A stretch of 64,000 nucleotides of DNA from Paenibacillus macerans (lineage in GTDB: Bacteria; Bacillota; Bacilli; Paenibacillales; Paenibacillaceae). Shown piece by piece: positions 8,712 through 17,559 of the stretch. The stretch spans positions 248,001 through 312,000 of the forward strand of contig NZ_JAMBOE010000004.1 in the NCBI RefSeq assembly GCF_023715465.1. Direction: 5' to 3'. A model generated the notes under the pieces. The model had not been told where the DNA came from and did no database searches. It was given only the letters and a program-made list of their open reading frames with translations. The number at the start of each line of letters is the position of its first letter. The first letter of the stretch is position 1. Made by a program: the position numbers and the translations under genes.

Positions 8712-10847
8712 TTGGGTAAAAATATTTTTTTCAACGCGCATCACTCGCCGGTCGGCGCTTTCGCCAGCTTCACACTAGGGTATCCCGGCAAAAGCGGCGG
8801 GTTTGATCTTGAGCTGGGCAGCCCGCCCAACCAGAATATATACATCGGATTGCAGGAGGACGGTCAAGAGCGCTACCGGGCCCTGCCGTTTTTCGGGGAA
8901 GGTCAGGATGAGCGCGACCGTTATACGACGGAGGAGGACGAGAATAGCGGCGAAGGCCAGCATTCCGTTCAAAAAAATGACAGCGGTATCATCGCTGCGT
9001 TTGCGCGCGGAGAGATCACTCGCAAGTTCGGCGTGGCGACCGATGAGTGGCAGGCCGGCGATCTGACGTTCCGCCTGTACTCGCCGTTTGGGCCGGTGCC
9101 CGATCCGAAGTCAGCATCCGCAGAAGAGCTCCGCTTCGCGCTTTGCCCCGTGGTGCTGGCCGAAATCACGGTCGACAACACGCGCGGCAAAGCGGCGCGC
9201 AAGGCGTTTTTCGGCTTCCAAAACACCGACCCGTATACCTCGATCCGCCGCCTGGAGGATACGACTGATGGGCGAATCCGCGGCGTCGGCCAGGGCCGGA
9301 ACACGGCGATCGCCACAAACGATCCGCGGGTGACGAGCGCCGGATTTTTCACGATGGAAGCGATCCTGCAGCCAAAGGTGCCGGAAAACTTACGGTTCGG
9401 ACTTGGCCCGGTGGGCGCACTCTTGATGGACACCCCTGCCGGCGAAAAAGCAACCTACCGCTTTGTGCTTTGTTTTTACCGTGGCGGCTACGTCACTACT
9501 GGGATGGACGCGTCTTACTATTACACGCGGTTTTTCGGCAATATCGAGGAAGTGGCTTCTTATACGCTTGAGCAGTTCGACCGCAAGCTCGAAGCCGCGC
9601 GCCAAGCCGAACAGCTAGTGAGCGCTCCGCATCTGAACGAGGATCAGCGCTTCATGCTGGCGCACGCCATCCGCAGCTATTACGGGTCCAGCGAACTGCT
9701 TGACCACGAAGGCGAGCCGCTGTGGATCGTCAATGAAGGCGAATACCGGATGATGAACACGTTTGATCTGACGGTCGACCAGCTGTTTTTTGAGCTGAAA
9801 ATGAACCCGTGGACAGTCAAAAACGAACTCGACCTGTTCACCCGCCGCTACAGCTACGAGGATACGGTCCGCCTCCCGGGCAATGATACCGTGTATCCCG
9901 GCGGCATCAGCTTCACGCATGACATGGGCGTGGCCAATTCATTCTCCCGGCCAGGATACTCCGCTTATGAGCTGCACGCGATCGACGACTGTTTCTCGCA
10001 CATGACGCATGAGCAGCTTGTCAACTGGGTGCTATGCGCTTCCGTTTATGTGAGTCAGACAGGGGACAGCGAATGGCTGAACCGCAACCTCGGCATGCTT
10101 GAGCAATGCCTGGAAAGCATGCTGAACCGTGATCATCCGGACCCGGCCAAGCGGACCGGGATCATGGGCCTCGACAGCTCGCGGACGATGGGCGGCGCGG
10201 AGATCACCACGTACGACAGCCTTGACGTATCGCTCGGTCAGGCGCGCAACAATATTTATTTGGCGGGCAAAAGCTGGGCCGCCTACGTGGCGATGGAAAA
10301 GCTGCTGTGGGGAAGCGGCCGCGAGGAGCAGGCGGCGCTGGCTGGCCGGCAGGCCGAGCTATGCGCGCGGACGATCGTAGCTCACATGCAGCCGGGCGGC
10401 TATATTCCGGCGGTGATTCAGGAGAACAATGATTCAAAAATCATTCCCGCGATCGAAGGGTTGATTTTCCCGCTGTTTACGGGATGCGAGGAAGCGCTGG
10501 ATAGAGGCGGGCGCTTCGGCGCTTACATCGGGGCACTATCGGAGCATTTGCGCGCGGTGCTGAAGCCCGGCGTCTGCCTGTTCGAAGACGGCGGCTGGAA
10601 GCTCTCCTCGACGAGCAACAATTCCTGGCTCAGCAAAATTTACCTGTGCCAGTTCATCGCCCGCCGCATTCTCGGGCTGCCCTGGGATGAGCAGGGCCGA
10701 GCAGCCGACGCGGCGCATGCCGCCTGGCTCACCTCCGAACAAAACGCCTACTGGAGCTGGAGCGACCAGATCATGGCCGGCGTCATTTGCGGCAGCCGCT
10801 ACTATCCGCGCGGCGTAACCGCCATTTTGTGGTTGGACGAAAAGTAA
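8712..10847 (+). CDS. GH52 beta-xylosidase
   Basis: The 711-residue protein matches GH52 retaining beta-xylosidases (about 705 residues in Geobacillus XynB2) along its length, starting with the family opening FFNAHHSPVGAFASFTLG. Glu342 (in VNEGEYRM) aligns with the nucleophile E335, and Asp502 (in TTYDSLD) aligns with the acid/base D495; both are shifted by the same seven residues. There is no signal peptide, so it would act in the cytoplasm, removing xylose from imported xylo-oligosaccharides. The TTG start is supported by AGGAGGTAAT upstream. It is transcribed alone, divergently from an AraC regulator. No transporter or xylose isomerase gene is adjacent. Confidence 0.95.
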   Translation: MGKNIFFNAHHSPVGAFASFTLGYPGKSGGFDLELGSPPNQNIYIGLQEDGQERYRALPFFGEGQDERDRYTTEEDENSGEGQHSVQKNDSGIIAAFARGEITRKFGVATDEWQAGDLTFRLYSPFGPVPDPKSASAEELRFALCPVVLAEITVDNTRGKAARKAFFGFQNTDPYTSIRRLEDTTDGRIRGVGQGRNTAIATNDPRVTSAGFFTMEAILQPKVPENLRFGLGPVGALLMDTPAGEKATYRFVLCFYRGGYVTTGMDASYYYTRFFGNIEEVASYTLEQFDRKLEAARQAEQLVSAPHLNEDQRFMLAHAIRSYYGSSELLDHEGEPLWIVNEGEYRMMNTFDLTVDQLFFELKMNPWTVKNELDLFTRRYSYEDTVRLPGNDTVYPGGISFTHDMGVANSFSRPGYSAYELHAIDDCFSHMTHEQLVNWVLCASVYVSQTGDSEWLNRNLGMLEQCLESMLNRDHPDPAKRTGIMGLDSSRTMGGAEITTYDSLDVSLGQARNNIYLAGKSWAAYVAMEKLLWGSGREEQAALAGRQAELCARTIVAHMQPGGYIPAVIQENNDSKIIPAIEGLIFPLFTGCEEALDRGGRFGAYIGALSEHLRAVLKPGVCLFEDGGWKLSSTSNNSWLSKIYLCQFIARRILGLPWDEQGRAADAAHAAWLTSEQNAYWSWSDQIMAGVICGSRYYPRGVTAILWLDEK

Positions 10848-10943
10848 CCGGTGCGGGGGCGAGCTGGGAGTTGCCGTACGTAAATCGCCGGAGAAATTCG
10901 CTCCGTCTCATCCTTTGATTGGGGCATGGAGTAGGAGCACACT

Positions 10944-11170
10944 GCTTGCGTTTTTGTAGTGGCTGGGGGAATAGCGGTAAAAAATGTCCTTATTTTCGGC
11001 AAAAAGGTGGATCGGCTAAAATAGAGGAATTTTTTACCGCTAATTAGGGAGGAAGGGGAAAAAGAGGGGCTTTTCCCATGCTTGTTACTCAGATAAGGCC
11101 CAAAAATTCCGCTATTTCATGCAGAAGCGGAACTTTTCAAAAATAACGCCACAAATTACTGCTATTCCGG
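10944..11170 (+). repeat. Intergenic repeat family B, copy 1
   Basis: This non-coding element of about 227 bp opens with a tag (GCTTGCGTTTTTGTAG). It has four quasi-palindromic modules of 25-29 bp in the style AAATAnCGGnAA...TTnCCGnTATTT (10970-10996, 11018-11042, 11092-11118, 11140-11168). A central GGAAAA...CTTTTCC arm pair (about 11056-11077) lies between modules 2 and 3. Copies of the same order are at 17211-17440 (same strand) and, inverted, at 51581-51808 and 55197-55436. It does not resemble an insertion sequence or a protein-coding frame. Confidence 0.85.
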
Positions 11171-11230
11171 CAACAGACGCAATGGCTGGCCCCGATCCTC
11201 GCCTCCCCGCACCTAAAGCAAGGGATTCTC

Positions 11231-11285
11231 AAAAAAAAACGGGGTTGTCCCTAAGGCCAAGTTTATGACCTTTTGGGCAGCCCCG
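11231..11285 (-). other. Orphan long hairpin followed by T-run, possible terminator or transposon-end relic
   Basis: Two arms of 21 bp (ACGGGGnTGnCCnnAAGGnCA) face each other with 5 mismatches around a 6-base loop. The minus strand continues with nine T. It has the shape of a terminator, but no gene reads into it, because the transporter terminator lies upstream at 11566-11591. The arm sequence resembles terminal inverted repeats of IS1182-like elements, so a collapsed element is possible. Confidence 0.4.
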
Positions 11286-11560
11286 TGCGTATATCGCGTT
11301 TTTTATGATGAAATCTGTACATGCAGCCTAACGAATGCGCTGTTCATCCACTTCATTTAATTCCAGGACGTTACCCTAATATCTTATAATATCGAAGCTG
11401 AAAGGACCGGGATACAACTTTCCAATCGGTGATCAGATCGGCGCCATATTGCCATTTCTTGACTATCACCGGTCAGCATGTTTACTAACCCGCGCGCAAT
11501 CATACATATGCCCTTAAAAGGTACCGGACCAGCCAAAGCTCATACTCCCCAATTCCTCTT
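11286..11560. other. Intergenic stretch without recognisable feature
   Basis: There is no frame above about 50 codons with a credible start and no RNA family I recognise. On the minus strand a short open stretch (PVPFKGICMIARGL...) near 11520-11380 could be a decayed gene, but I cannot assign it. Confidence 0.4.
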
Positions 11561-11565
11561 GGCAA

Positions 11566-11591
11566 CAAAAAAGACCTCCGCAATGGAGGTC
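11566..11591 (-). terminator. Terminator of the EamA transporter gene
   Basis: GACCTCC-ATTGC-GGAGGTC is followed by a T-run on the minus strand, 47 bp past the stop codon at 11638. Confidence 0.9.
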
Positions 11592-11637
11592 CCCAAAACC
11601 TGAGTCAGTTAAAAAACAAGTTAATCCCTCATCACCG

Positions 11638-12735
11638 TTAAGCCCCCGCGTTGCTCGTTTTCGTCTCTGCGGCTGGCGAACCGCCCTGACGTGAGATGAT
11701 GAACAGCGTCGCCCAGATCAGCACGAATCCGCACGCTTGGGCTGCCGTAATCATCTGCTGGAACGCTACCCAGTTGACGAGCACCCCGACCATCGGAAAA
11801 CTTAGCTCCGCCAGCGTGGCCACCGACGCCTTTGTGGTCGTCAATCCTTTGTAGTAGACGAGCAGGCTCAGGAGTCCCGGCAGCAGCGCCTGTCCAAGCA
11901 TGTTCAGCGAAACGGCGGCAATTTGCCAGCCTCCGGACGGCAGATTCCAGGCCGCCCCTTCGTTCCAGGCGATGGCCAGCAGCAGCGGCAGCGCCAAAAT
12001 AAACCGCAGCGACGTGACCGTCTCATACTTCATCTTTCCAACCATCAGCCGGCCCATCACGGTCGAACCGCCCCAAAGCGCGGCCGCTCCCAGCGAAAGC
12101 AGGCTGCCGACCTGCACGAAATCGCGCCAGTGCCCGATCGGAACCGTAAATCCGAAAGTGAGCAGGTACGTTCCGGCCAAAGCGATCACCAGCAATCCGG
12201 CAAAGTGACGCGGCAGTTTCTCCTTCAATAACAAACCGGCGAGCAGGATGGCGAACAGCGGCTGCATTTTTTGCAGCAGCAGCACGGCGTTCAAATCACC
12301 GCTCGATAGCGCCATCGTGAACAGGATGGTGGCGACCGCCGACCCGCCCCAGGAAATAAAGAGCAGCGCTCCGGCGTGACGCCAGCCCAGCCCTTTAAGA
12401 TCGGCGCGGTTTTTCCATAACACCGGAACGGCCACCAAAGCGATGATGATATGTTCAATCAGAACAAGTTGCGCCGAAGTCAGCGACTTCAGCAAAATGA
12501 TCCGAAACAGCGGGTCGACACCCCAGAGGGCGGCTCCCAGAACAACAAGCCAAAACCCGGTTTTCGCTGTTCCTTTTGCGGCCGCGTTCACGGCCAATGT
12601 TGCCGCCTTTCCTGACTCGCCCGCCATTCCGGATGCTCCCGCCAGCGTGCCGGCGTTGCCGCCGGCCTGCAAACCAACCTTGCCTGTCCCCGCTCCTACC
12701 CCATTAACTCTGCCGCTTGCACTTGCATTTTTCAT
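11638..12735 (-). CDS. EamA/DMT family transporter, candidate riboflavin transporter
   Basis: The protein has 365 residues with about ten hydrophobic segments in two EamA repeats (ALWGVDPLFRIILLKS, then GAAALWGGSTVMGRLMVG). The ATG at 12735 is chosen because GAAGGGG lies just upstream. A longer open frame to 12855 merely translates the leader RNA. That leader carries an FMN riboswitch (12871-13031) and an attenuator (12772-12812), so expression should fall when FMN is plentiful. FMN riboswitches normally control riboflavin synthesis or uptake, and the EamA protein RibN of Rhizobiales is a riboflavin importer, so riboflavin transport is the best inference here. The first 60 residues are an odd Gly/Ala/Ser-rich low-complexity tail. 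The family is sure; the substrate rests on the riboswitch. Confidence 0.85.
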   Translation of the reverse strand: MKNASASGRVNGVGAGTGKVGLQAGGNAGTLAGASGMAGESGKAATLAVNAAAKGTAKTGFWLVVLGAALWGVDPLFRIILLKSLTSAQLVLIEHIIIALVAVPVLWKNRADLKGLGWRHAGALLFISWGGSAVATILFTMALSSGDLNAVLLLQKMQPLFAILLAGLLLKEKLPRHFAGLLVIALAGTYLLTFGFTVPIGHWRDFVQVGSLLSLGAAALWGGSTVMGRLMVGKMKYETVTSLRFILALPLLLAIAWNEGAAWNLPSGGWQIAAVSLNMLGQALLPGLLSLLVYYKGLTTTKASVATLAELSFPMVGVLVNWVAFQQMITAAQACGFVLIWATLFIISRQGGSPAAETKTSNAGA

Positions 12736-12771
12736 AATGATGTCCCCTTCTTGAATATGGGGTCTACGCAG

Positions 12772-12812
12772 AAAACCCCCGCAATCCTTTCGTGAAAAAG
12801 GGGTTGCGAGGG
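12772..12812 (-). terminator. Attenuator of the FMN riboswitch
   Basis: CCCTCGCAACCCCTTT pairs with AAAGGATTGCGGGGG around a short loop and is followed by TTTT. It lies between the FMN aptamer and the ribosome binding site, the place expected for ligand-controlled premature termination. Confidence 0.8.
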
Positions 12813-12870
12813 CGACCAAATAAGCCTGGGCAGAGCAAAGAAAAGCTCTGTTCAAACTTGCTTGTTTGAT

Positions 12871-13031
12871 CTTCTCCCATCCGGACTTTACCGTCGGCCT
12901 TGGAATCGCACCAAGTCAGTCGCCAACCGCAGACAATACGCGGTAAACGAGTCGCGGGCTTAAGCCCCTCTCTTCGCCATGGAATAGAGGAACCTCACCG
13001 CCGGTCAGGAATTTCACCTTACCCCGAAGAT
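12871..13031 (-). ncRNA. FMN riboswitch (RFN element)
   Basis: On the minus strand the conserved RFN blocks follow in order: TCTTCGGGGTAAGGTG, AAATTCCTGACCGGCGGTGA, AGCCCGCGA, TGGTGCGATTCCAAGGCCGA and CGGTAAAGTCCGGATGGGAG. The ends pair (TCTTCGG with GGGAGAAG). All core helices of the family are present. It controls the EamA transporter downstream, through the terminator at 12772-12812. Confidence 0.96.
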
Positions 13032-13121
13032 CCATATTCATTTGAATTTTTTTTAAAATGTTGGGTTGGTTTCAGCATACCGCAATCAACCCGATGCCAC
13101 TGTTACAAAAGTCACATGAAA

Positions 13122-13150
13122 ATTATAATTGAAAATTCGTGAAAATTCAA
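13122..13150 (-). promoter_or_regulatory. SigmaA promoter of the FMN riboswitch leader
   Basis: TTGAAT (13145-13150) and TATAAT (13122-13127) are spaced by 17 bp on the minus strand. Transcription would begin near 13115, about 85 bases before the aptamer. Confidence 0.7.
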
Positions 13151-13162
13151 GACCATCTCATG

Positions 13163-14449
13163 TTACGACCGCTTCACCACGTCGAAGTTGCTTTCGATGA
13201 GCAGCCAGTTTTGCGGGAAACTGAGGCCCAGCTTCCAATAGCTCATGCCCCTGAGGTCCAGCTCTTGGATCAGATCGAATTTCGCCTGGATAGACCTGGC
13301 GTCCTCGAACCACACTTCATGCTGTTTTCCTTCCTCATCCGTGTACCTGAAAAAAGGAGCCTGCGCCCGTACGCTGTATTCGATCGCCACGTTATGCCGG
13401 GCCGCGATCCCGATCGCCCGCTGTGGACTGACCGCCCGCGCTACGCTGCCAGGAACGAAGGGCAAGGTCCAATCATAGCCGTACAAATTTTGCCCCATCA
13501 TTATTTTCCCTGCCGGCATTTCCGTCAGCGCGTATTCAATGACCTTGCGCACCGGACCGATCGGCGACACGGCCTGGGCCGGTCCGCCGCTGTAGCCCCA
13601 TTCATAGGTCATGATCACGACAAAATCGGCGATTTCTCCATGCGCCCGGTAATCGTGGGCTTCATACCACAGTCCCGGTTGCTCCCGGCTCGTTTTGGGC
13701 GCCAGCGCGGTCGACATCAGCCAGCCCTGCTGCTCGAAACGGGCTTTCGCTTTGCGCAAAAAGGCGTTGTAAGCTTCCCGGTCGGCCGGCCGCAAAAATT
13801 CGAAATCGAAATGAACATCCCGGAATCCGTAATTGCCGGCCGTCGTCACGATATTGTCCAAAAACCGATCCTGGACGGGCATGTCGTTCAGCAGAATCCG
13901 TCCCAGTTCATCGCTGAACCGGTCATTTTCCTGATTCGTAACGACCATCATCAACACGACCCGGTTTTCTCTGGCGATAGCCGGGAAGTTGTTCAGCAAA
14001 GGCTCCTTCAGCGATCCGTCCCGCCGCGCCTGGAAGCTGAACGGCGCCAGATAAGTCAAATGCGGGGCGGACTCTCGCGCCCCTTCCTCCAGCGCCGGGG
14101 CCACGGTCCCGCCCCGGGGTTCCACATAGGCGTTAAACTCCGCGTTCCGTTTCGGACGGGGCGGAATGTACAGCCGCAACCCGACGGACAACGTCCGGTC
14201 CGGTGAAATACCGTTCACCCGAGCCAGCTCCCGGTAGTTGATTCCAAACCGCTGTGCGATCGACCACAAGCTGTCACCGGGCTGTACCCGGTAATAGCCG
14301 CCGACAATCGGAATAACCAGAGTTTGTCCTACAACAAGCCGGTCGGGATTCGGAATTTCATTCGCTTCCACGATATCTCCATAAGGGATGCCGTAAGTAT
14401 CGGCGATGCTGTATATGGATTGGTTCCGCTGAACGACATGAATCTGCAT
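13163..14449 (-). CDS. LysM-containing GH18 glycosidase, YaaH/SleL type
   Basis: The 428-residue protein has two N-terminal LysM domains (about 2-47 with VVQRNQSIYSIADTYG, and about 51-95 with YRVQPGDSLWSIAQRFG) that bind peptidoglycan. A GH18 barrel follows, with its catalytic strand DVHFDFEFL; its Glu is the proton donor. This layout is typical of spore-cortex or spore-coat N-acetylglucosaminidases such as YaaH/SleL, which act in germination. No signal peptide is seen, as in those spore proteins. The ATG at 14449 has GAGGGAAACC upstream. Germination is inferred from family, not shown by neighbours: the gene stands alone between metQ and the riboflavin transporter. Confidence 0.9.
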   Translation of the reverse strand: MQIHVVQRNQSIYSIADTYGIPYGDIVEANEIPNPDRLVVGQTLVIPIVGGYYRVQPGDSLWSIAQRFGINYRELARVNGISPDRTLSVGLRLYIPPRPKRNAEFNAYVEPRGGTVAPALEEGARESAPHLTYLAPFSFQARRDGSLKEPLLNNFPAIARENRVVLMMVVTNQENDRFSDELGRILLNDMPVQDRFLDNIVTTAGNYGFRDVHFDFEFLRPADREAYNAFLRKAKARFEQQGWLMSTALAPKTSREQPGLWYEAHDYRAHGEIADFVVIMTYEWGYSGGPAQAVSPIGPVRKVIEYALTEMPAGKIMMGQNLYGYDWTLPFVPGSVARAVSPQRAIGIAARHNVAIEYSVRAQAPFFRYTDEEGKQHEVWFEDARSIQAKFDLIQELDLRGMSYWKLGLSFPQNWLLIESNFDVVKRS

Positions 14450-14618
14450 CGGTTTCCCTCCCTCACAAAAAATTCGCTGCCATTATCTTATGAGGAAGGG
14501 AGTTTGACCTATGCCACCGGCAATCCGCCGATGTGCCAACCTCTGTGCTGGACCACCGTCATACAGCGCAACACCGCACGCTTGAGGCTAGGCCCTTCTT
14601 TGGTGCTAGGTCCCGCTT

Positions 14619-15494
14619 TTAGAACGCCGGCAATGCGATCTCGCCGTAATTTTGTTCCAGGTACTGCTTCACTTCCGGGCTGGAAATTGCTTTGGCCAGC
14701 TTTTGGATCGGCTCCGAATCCTTGTTGTCCTCACGGGCGACGAGTGTAATGGCAAACGCGGAATCGACGGTTTCCGTCAGCAAAGCGTCCTTTTTCGGCG
14801 TCAGTCCAAGCGGGCTGGCATAAGCCGGCGTCATCAGCACCAGGTCGGCATCATCCAGCATCCGGGCCAGCATTAGCAAATCGACTTCTTCGAATTTGTA
14901 ATGGTGACTGTTTTCCACGATGTCCGCCTGGGTGGCTTCAAGCCCGGCTCCTTCCTTCAGCTTGATGATCCCCGCTTTATCCAGCATCATCAGCGACCTG
15001 GCAATGTTGGAAGGGTCATTGGCGATGGCGATCGTCGCCCCGTCCGGCAGCTCCTCCATCGATTTGTACTTTTGGGAATAAGCGCCGTAGACCGCGTGAT
15101 ACACCGGCTGAACCGCTGCGAGATGGGCATTTTTGCTTTCATTGTACTGTTCCATGTAAGGAACGTGCTGGAAAAAATTCGCATCGACTTCCTTGTTGGC
15201 CAAAGCATCGTTTGGCTGCACATTATCGGACAATACGACCAGTTCCAGGTCGATGCCCTCCTCCTTAAGCTGCGGCTTGATCAGTTCAAGAATTTCCGTC
15301 ATTGGCGGAATCAAGGTGGCTACCTTCAAAGTCGTCGTTGTTGTTTCTGCGGGTGCTGCCGCCGGAGACGCTCCGTTCGTACCCGCTTCATTTCCGGCGC
15401 CTTTCGCCGCCCCGTTTTGTCCGCTGCCACTCCCGCACGCGGTTAGCACAAGCGCCAGTAGCGCCAGGCTCATCATCCATTTCATCGTTTTCAT
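14619..15494 (-). CDS. metQ: MetQ/NlpA family substrate-binding lipoprotein
   Basis: The 291-residue protein has a lipoprotein signal (hydrophobic core ending LVLTAC, Cys at about 20) followed by an Ala/Gly/Thr linker. The NlpA fold follows (VVLSDNVQPNDALANKEVDANFFQH, ATIAIANDPSNIARSLMML). This family binds D/L-methionine or related amino acids outside the membrane for the MetNI transporter. The ATG at 15494 is preferred over the upstream ATG because GAAGGGGGA lies just before it. It is the third gene of metN-metI-metQ, all on the minus strand. No S-box or T-box is present, so methionine control is not proven and another substrate is possible. Confidence 0.9.
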   Translation of the reverse strand: MKTMKWMMSLALLALVLTACGSGSGQNGAAKGAGNEAGTNGASPAAAPAETTTTTLKVATLIPPMTEILELIKPQLKEEGIDLELVVLSDNVQPNDALANKEVDANFFQHVPYMEQYNESKNAHLAAVQPVYHAVYGAYSQKYKSMEELPDGATIAIANDPSNIARSLMMLDKAGIIKLKEGAGLEATQADIVENSHHYKFEEVDLLMLARMLDDADLVLMTPAYASPLGLTPKKDALLTETVDSAFAITLVAREDNKDSEPIQKLAKAISSPEVKQYLEQNYGEIALPAF

Positions 15495-15596
15495 AAAAAA
15501 ATCCCCCTTCAACCCTCATGCTATTTGTCTTCGTTGCTCTTTTGGGGCCCGTTACTGTTTAACGCTATAAGTAAATCCAGGCTTCCCCGCGAAAAA

Positions 15597-16277
15597 TTAG
15601 CGTTTGTCCAAACGCCGGGAAATCGCGCTTCCCGCAAACTGAATGCCCTGCACCAAAATAATCATCAACACGATGACGGCAACCATCAACTCTGTTTCAA
15701 AGCGCTGGTAGCCGTAGCGAATGGCAAAATCGCCGACCCCGCCGCCGCCGACCACCCCCATGACCGTCGAGTAAGAAATAAAGCTGATCGTCGAGGAGGT
15801 CAGTCCAAGCACCAGACCGGAACGGGCCTCCACCAGTAAAAATTTGAAAATGATAGCCAGCTTCGAGGCCCCCATCGCCCGCGCCGCCTCCATCACACCG
15901 CGCGGCACCTCCAGCAGCGACTGCTCCACGAACCGCGAATAAATCGCGACCGCCACAATCGCAAGCGGAACGGAAGCAGCCAGTGTGCCGATCGCGGTGC
16001 CCACGATCAGGCGGGTGAGCGGAATCATAAACACGACCAGCAGCAAAAACGGAAAAGACCGGACAATGTTCACGGCGCTGTTCAGGACGGCCGACCAGCC
16101 GCGATGTTCATACAGCTGCCCTTTGCCGGTCAGAAACATCAGCGTGCCGAGCGGAAATCCGAGCAGAATGGCCGCGGCCAGCGAGATGCCGACCATCATA
16201 AAGGTCTCGCCGATCGCTTCCCCGATCTGGCTGCGGTATTGCAGCACATCATGCCACATCACGGTAAAATCAAACAT
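15597..16277 (-). CDS. metI: MetI family ABC transporter permease
   Basis: The 226-residue membrane protein has five hydrophobic spans and the MetI-type coupling loop (VMEAARAMGASKLAIIFKFLLVEARSG). It is the transmembrane part of the MetNIQ amino-acid importer. The ATG at 16277 (MFDFTVMW) overlaps the metN stop by 8 bp, which implies coupled translation. The longer open frame upstream only rereads the metN 3' end. Confidence 0.92.
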   Translation of the reverse strand: MFDFTVMWHDVLQYRSQIGEAIGETFMMVGISLAAAILLGFPLGTLMFLTGKGQLYEHRGWSAVLNSAVNIVRSFPFLLLVVFMIPLTRLIVGTAIGTLAASVPLAIVAVAIYSRFVEQSLLEVPRGVMEAARAMGASKLAIIFKFLLVEARSGLVLGLTSSTISFISYSTVMGVVGGGGVGDFAIRYGYQRFETELMVAVIVLMIILVQGIQFAGSAISRRLDKR

Positions 16278-17016
16278 GGCGCCCCCCCGTTTCCCCAAGC
16301 AGTTGCTCCCGGTAAGGCATCGTAAACGCAGACATGTCCGCCGCACCCCGGCGCTGCCCTAGACGAAACGTATCCGTCAGCCGTCCGTTCTCCATCACGG
16401 ACACGGTGTCGCAGATGCTTTTGACGACCTCCATTTCATGGGTCACGATCACGATCGTCACGCCAAGGGTATCGCGGATGTGCATCAGCACCTCCAAAAT
16501 CTCCGCCGTCGTCCGCGGATCGAGCGACGAGGTCGGTTCATCGCAAAGCAGCACATCCGGCCGGTTCGCCAGCGCCCGGGCGATCGCCACCCGCTGTTTT
16601 TGGCCGCCGCTTAAGGCCGATGGGTACTGCTGCGCCTTGTCCGGCAGGCCGACAAACCGCAGACATTCATCCACGCGCTCGGCGCGCTCGCGTCTTGCGG
16701 ACCTGGCCAATTCGAGCGGTACCGATACGTTGCCGCTGACCGTCCGGTTATTCAGCAGATGAAACTGTTGAAAAATCATCCCGATCGATTGACGCAGCTT
16801 CCGCAGTTCCGCTTCCGGGAGGGCCGTCAGTTCCCGTCCCATGACGGTAATTCTCCCGTGGTCGGGCAGCTCCAAAGCGTTCATCATCCGCAGCAGCGTC
16901 GATTTGCCGGCCCCGCTCGCTCCAATGATGCCATGAACCGTCCCCTTCTCAACCTGAAGGGATACGTCCTTCACTGCTTCCAACTGACCGTCCGGCAAGC
17001 GGTATGTTTTGCCCAC
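16270..17016 (-). CDS. metN: MetN family ABC transporter ATP-binding protein
   Basis: The ATPase shows a Walker A (GASGAGKST), Q-loop (FQQFHLL), signature (LSGGQKQRVAIARAL), Walker B (VLLCDEPTSSLD) and H-loop (VTHEM). It powers the MetNIQ importer. The start is uncertain. The first usual codon is GTG at 17016, but it is poorly spaced from any ribosome binding site. MetN proteins open with MITLEHVSKTY, and the homologous codons here read ATC-ATC-ACC-CTG-GAG-CAT from 17034, just after a strong GGGGGGAGGGG. An ATC start at 17034 is therefore possible. The ABC_NIL C-terminal regulatory domain of longer MetN proteins is absent. Confidence 0.9.
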   Translation of the reverse strand: MGKTYRLPDGQLEAVKDVSLQVEKGTVHGIIGASGAGKSTLLRMMNALELPDHGRITVMGRELTALPEAELRKLRQSIGMIFQQFHLLNNRTVSGNVSVPLELARSARRERAERVDECLRFVGLPDKAQQYPSALSGGQKQRVAIARALANRPDVLLCDEPTSSLDPRTTAEILEVLMHIRDTLGVTIVIVTHEMEVVKSICDTVSVMENGRLTDTFRLGQRRGAADMSAFTMPYREQLLGETGGRHV

Positions 17017-17115
17017 ATGCTCCAGGGTGATGATAAGCCCCTCCCCCCTTTCTTTACGCCAAGCCTACTGTACTAGTTATTTAAATCTACTGTTATACAT
17101 GTTATTCACCTTCCG

Positions 17116-17144
17116 ATTATAGCTTACGTTTTTATCTGTGTCAC
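17116..17144 (-). promoter_or_regulatory. Promoter of the metNIQ operon
   Basis: GTGACA (17139-17144), a 17-bp spacer and a perfect TATAAT (17116-17121) lie on the minus strand about 80 bp before metN. The short leader that follows contains no riboswitch that I recognise. Confidence 0.65.
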
Positions 17145-17210
17145 CACTTTATATTATCTATTACAAGAATGGCTTTCCGAGCTATTTGAGGGTATGAGGG
17201 GAAACACACG

Positions 17211-17440
17211 GCCTGCGTTTTTGTAGAGTCAGTGAAAATAGCAACAAAAAAGGGCCTTATGTTCGCCAAAAAAGGGCGTGGAGCGAATATAACGGAATTT
17301 TTTACCTCTATTTTAAAAAGATCGGTGAAAACAAGTGCTTTTTCCAAGTTCAGTCCTCAAATAACGGTAAAAAAGTCCGCTATTTTTCGGCGAAAGGGGG
17401 CAATCACAAAATAACGACATAAATTACCTCTATTCCCCGG
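17211..17440 (+). repeat. Intergenic repeat family B, copy 2
   Basis: It has the same order as copy 1: tag GCCTGCGTTTTTGTAGAG, modules at 17235-17261, 17286-17314, 17358-17387 and 17406-17436, and a central GGTGAAAACAAG...CTTTTTCC element. The modules have diverged in sequence but keep ATAACGG...CTCTATT ends. The 17441-17560 remainder holds short GGCAGGGGGTC tandem copies and no gene. Confidence 0.85.
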
Positions 17441-17559
17441 CAGGGGGTCGGCAGGGGGTCGGCAGAGGCTCGGCATGGAGAAGAAATGGGGCCGGACTCG
17501 ATCCTCGCTGCTATGATCTGAATAGGGAACCGCCTTACGGCATCCCTTTCCAAATGAAA

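Noticed and set aside
12736..12855. N-terminal extension of the EamA transporter
   Set aside because: The extension translates the attenuator of the FMN riboswitch; the ribosome binding site and relatives support ATG 12735.
17035..17115. S-box or T-box leader before metNIQ
   Set aside because: The leader is only about 75 bases and contains none of the conserved blocks of either family.
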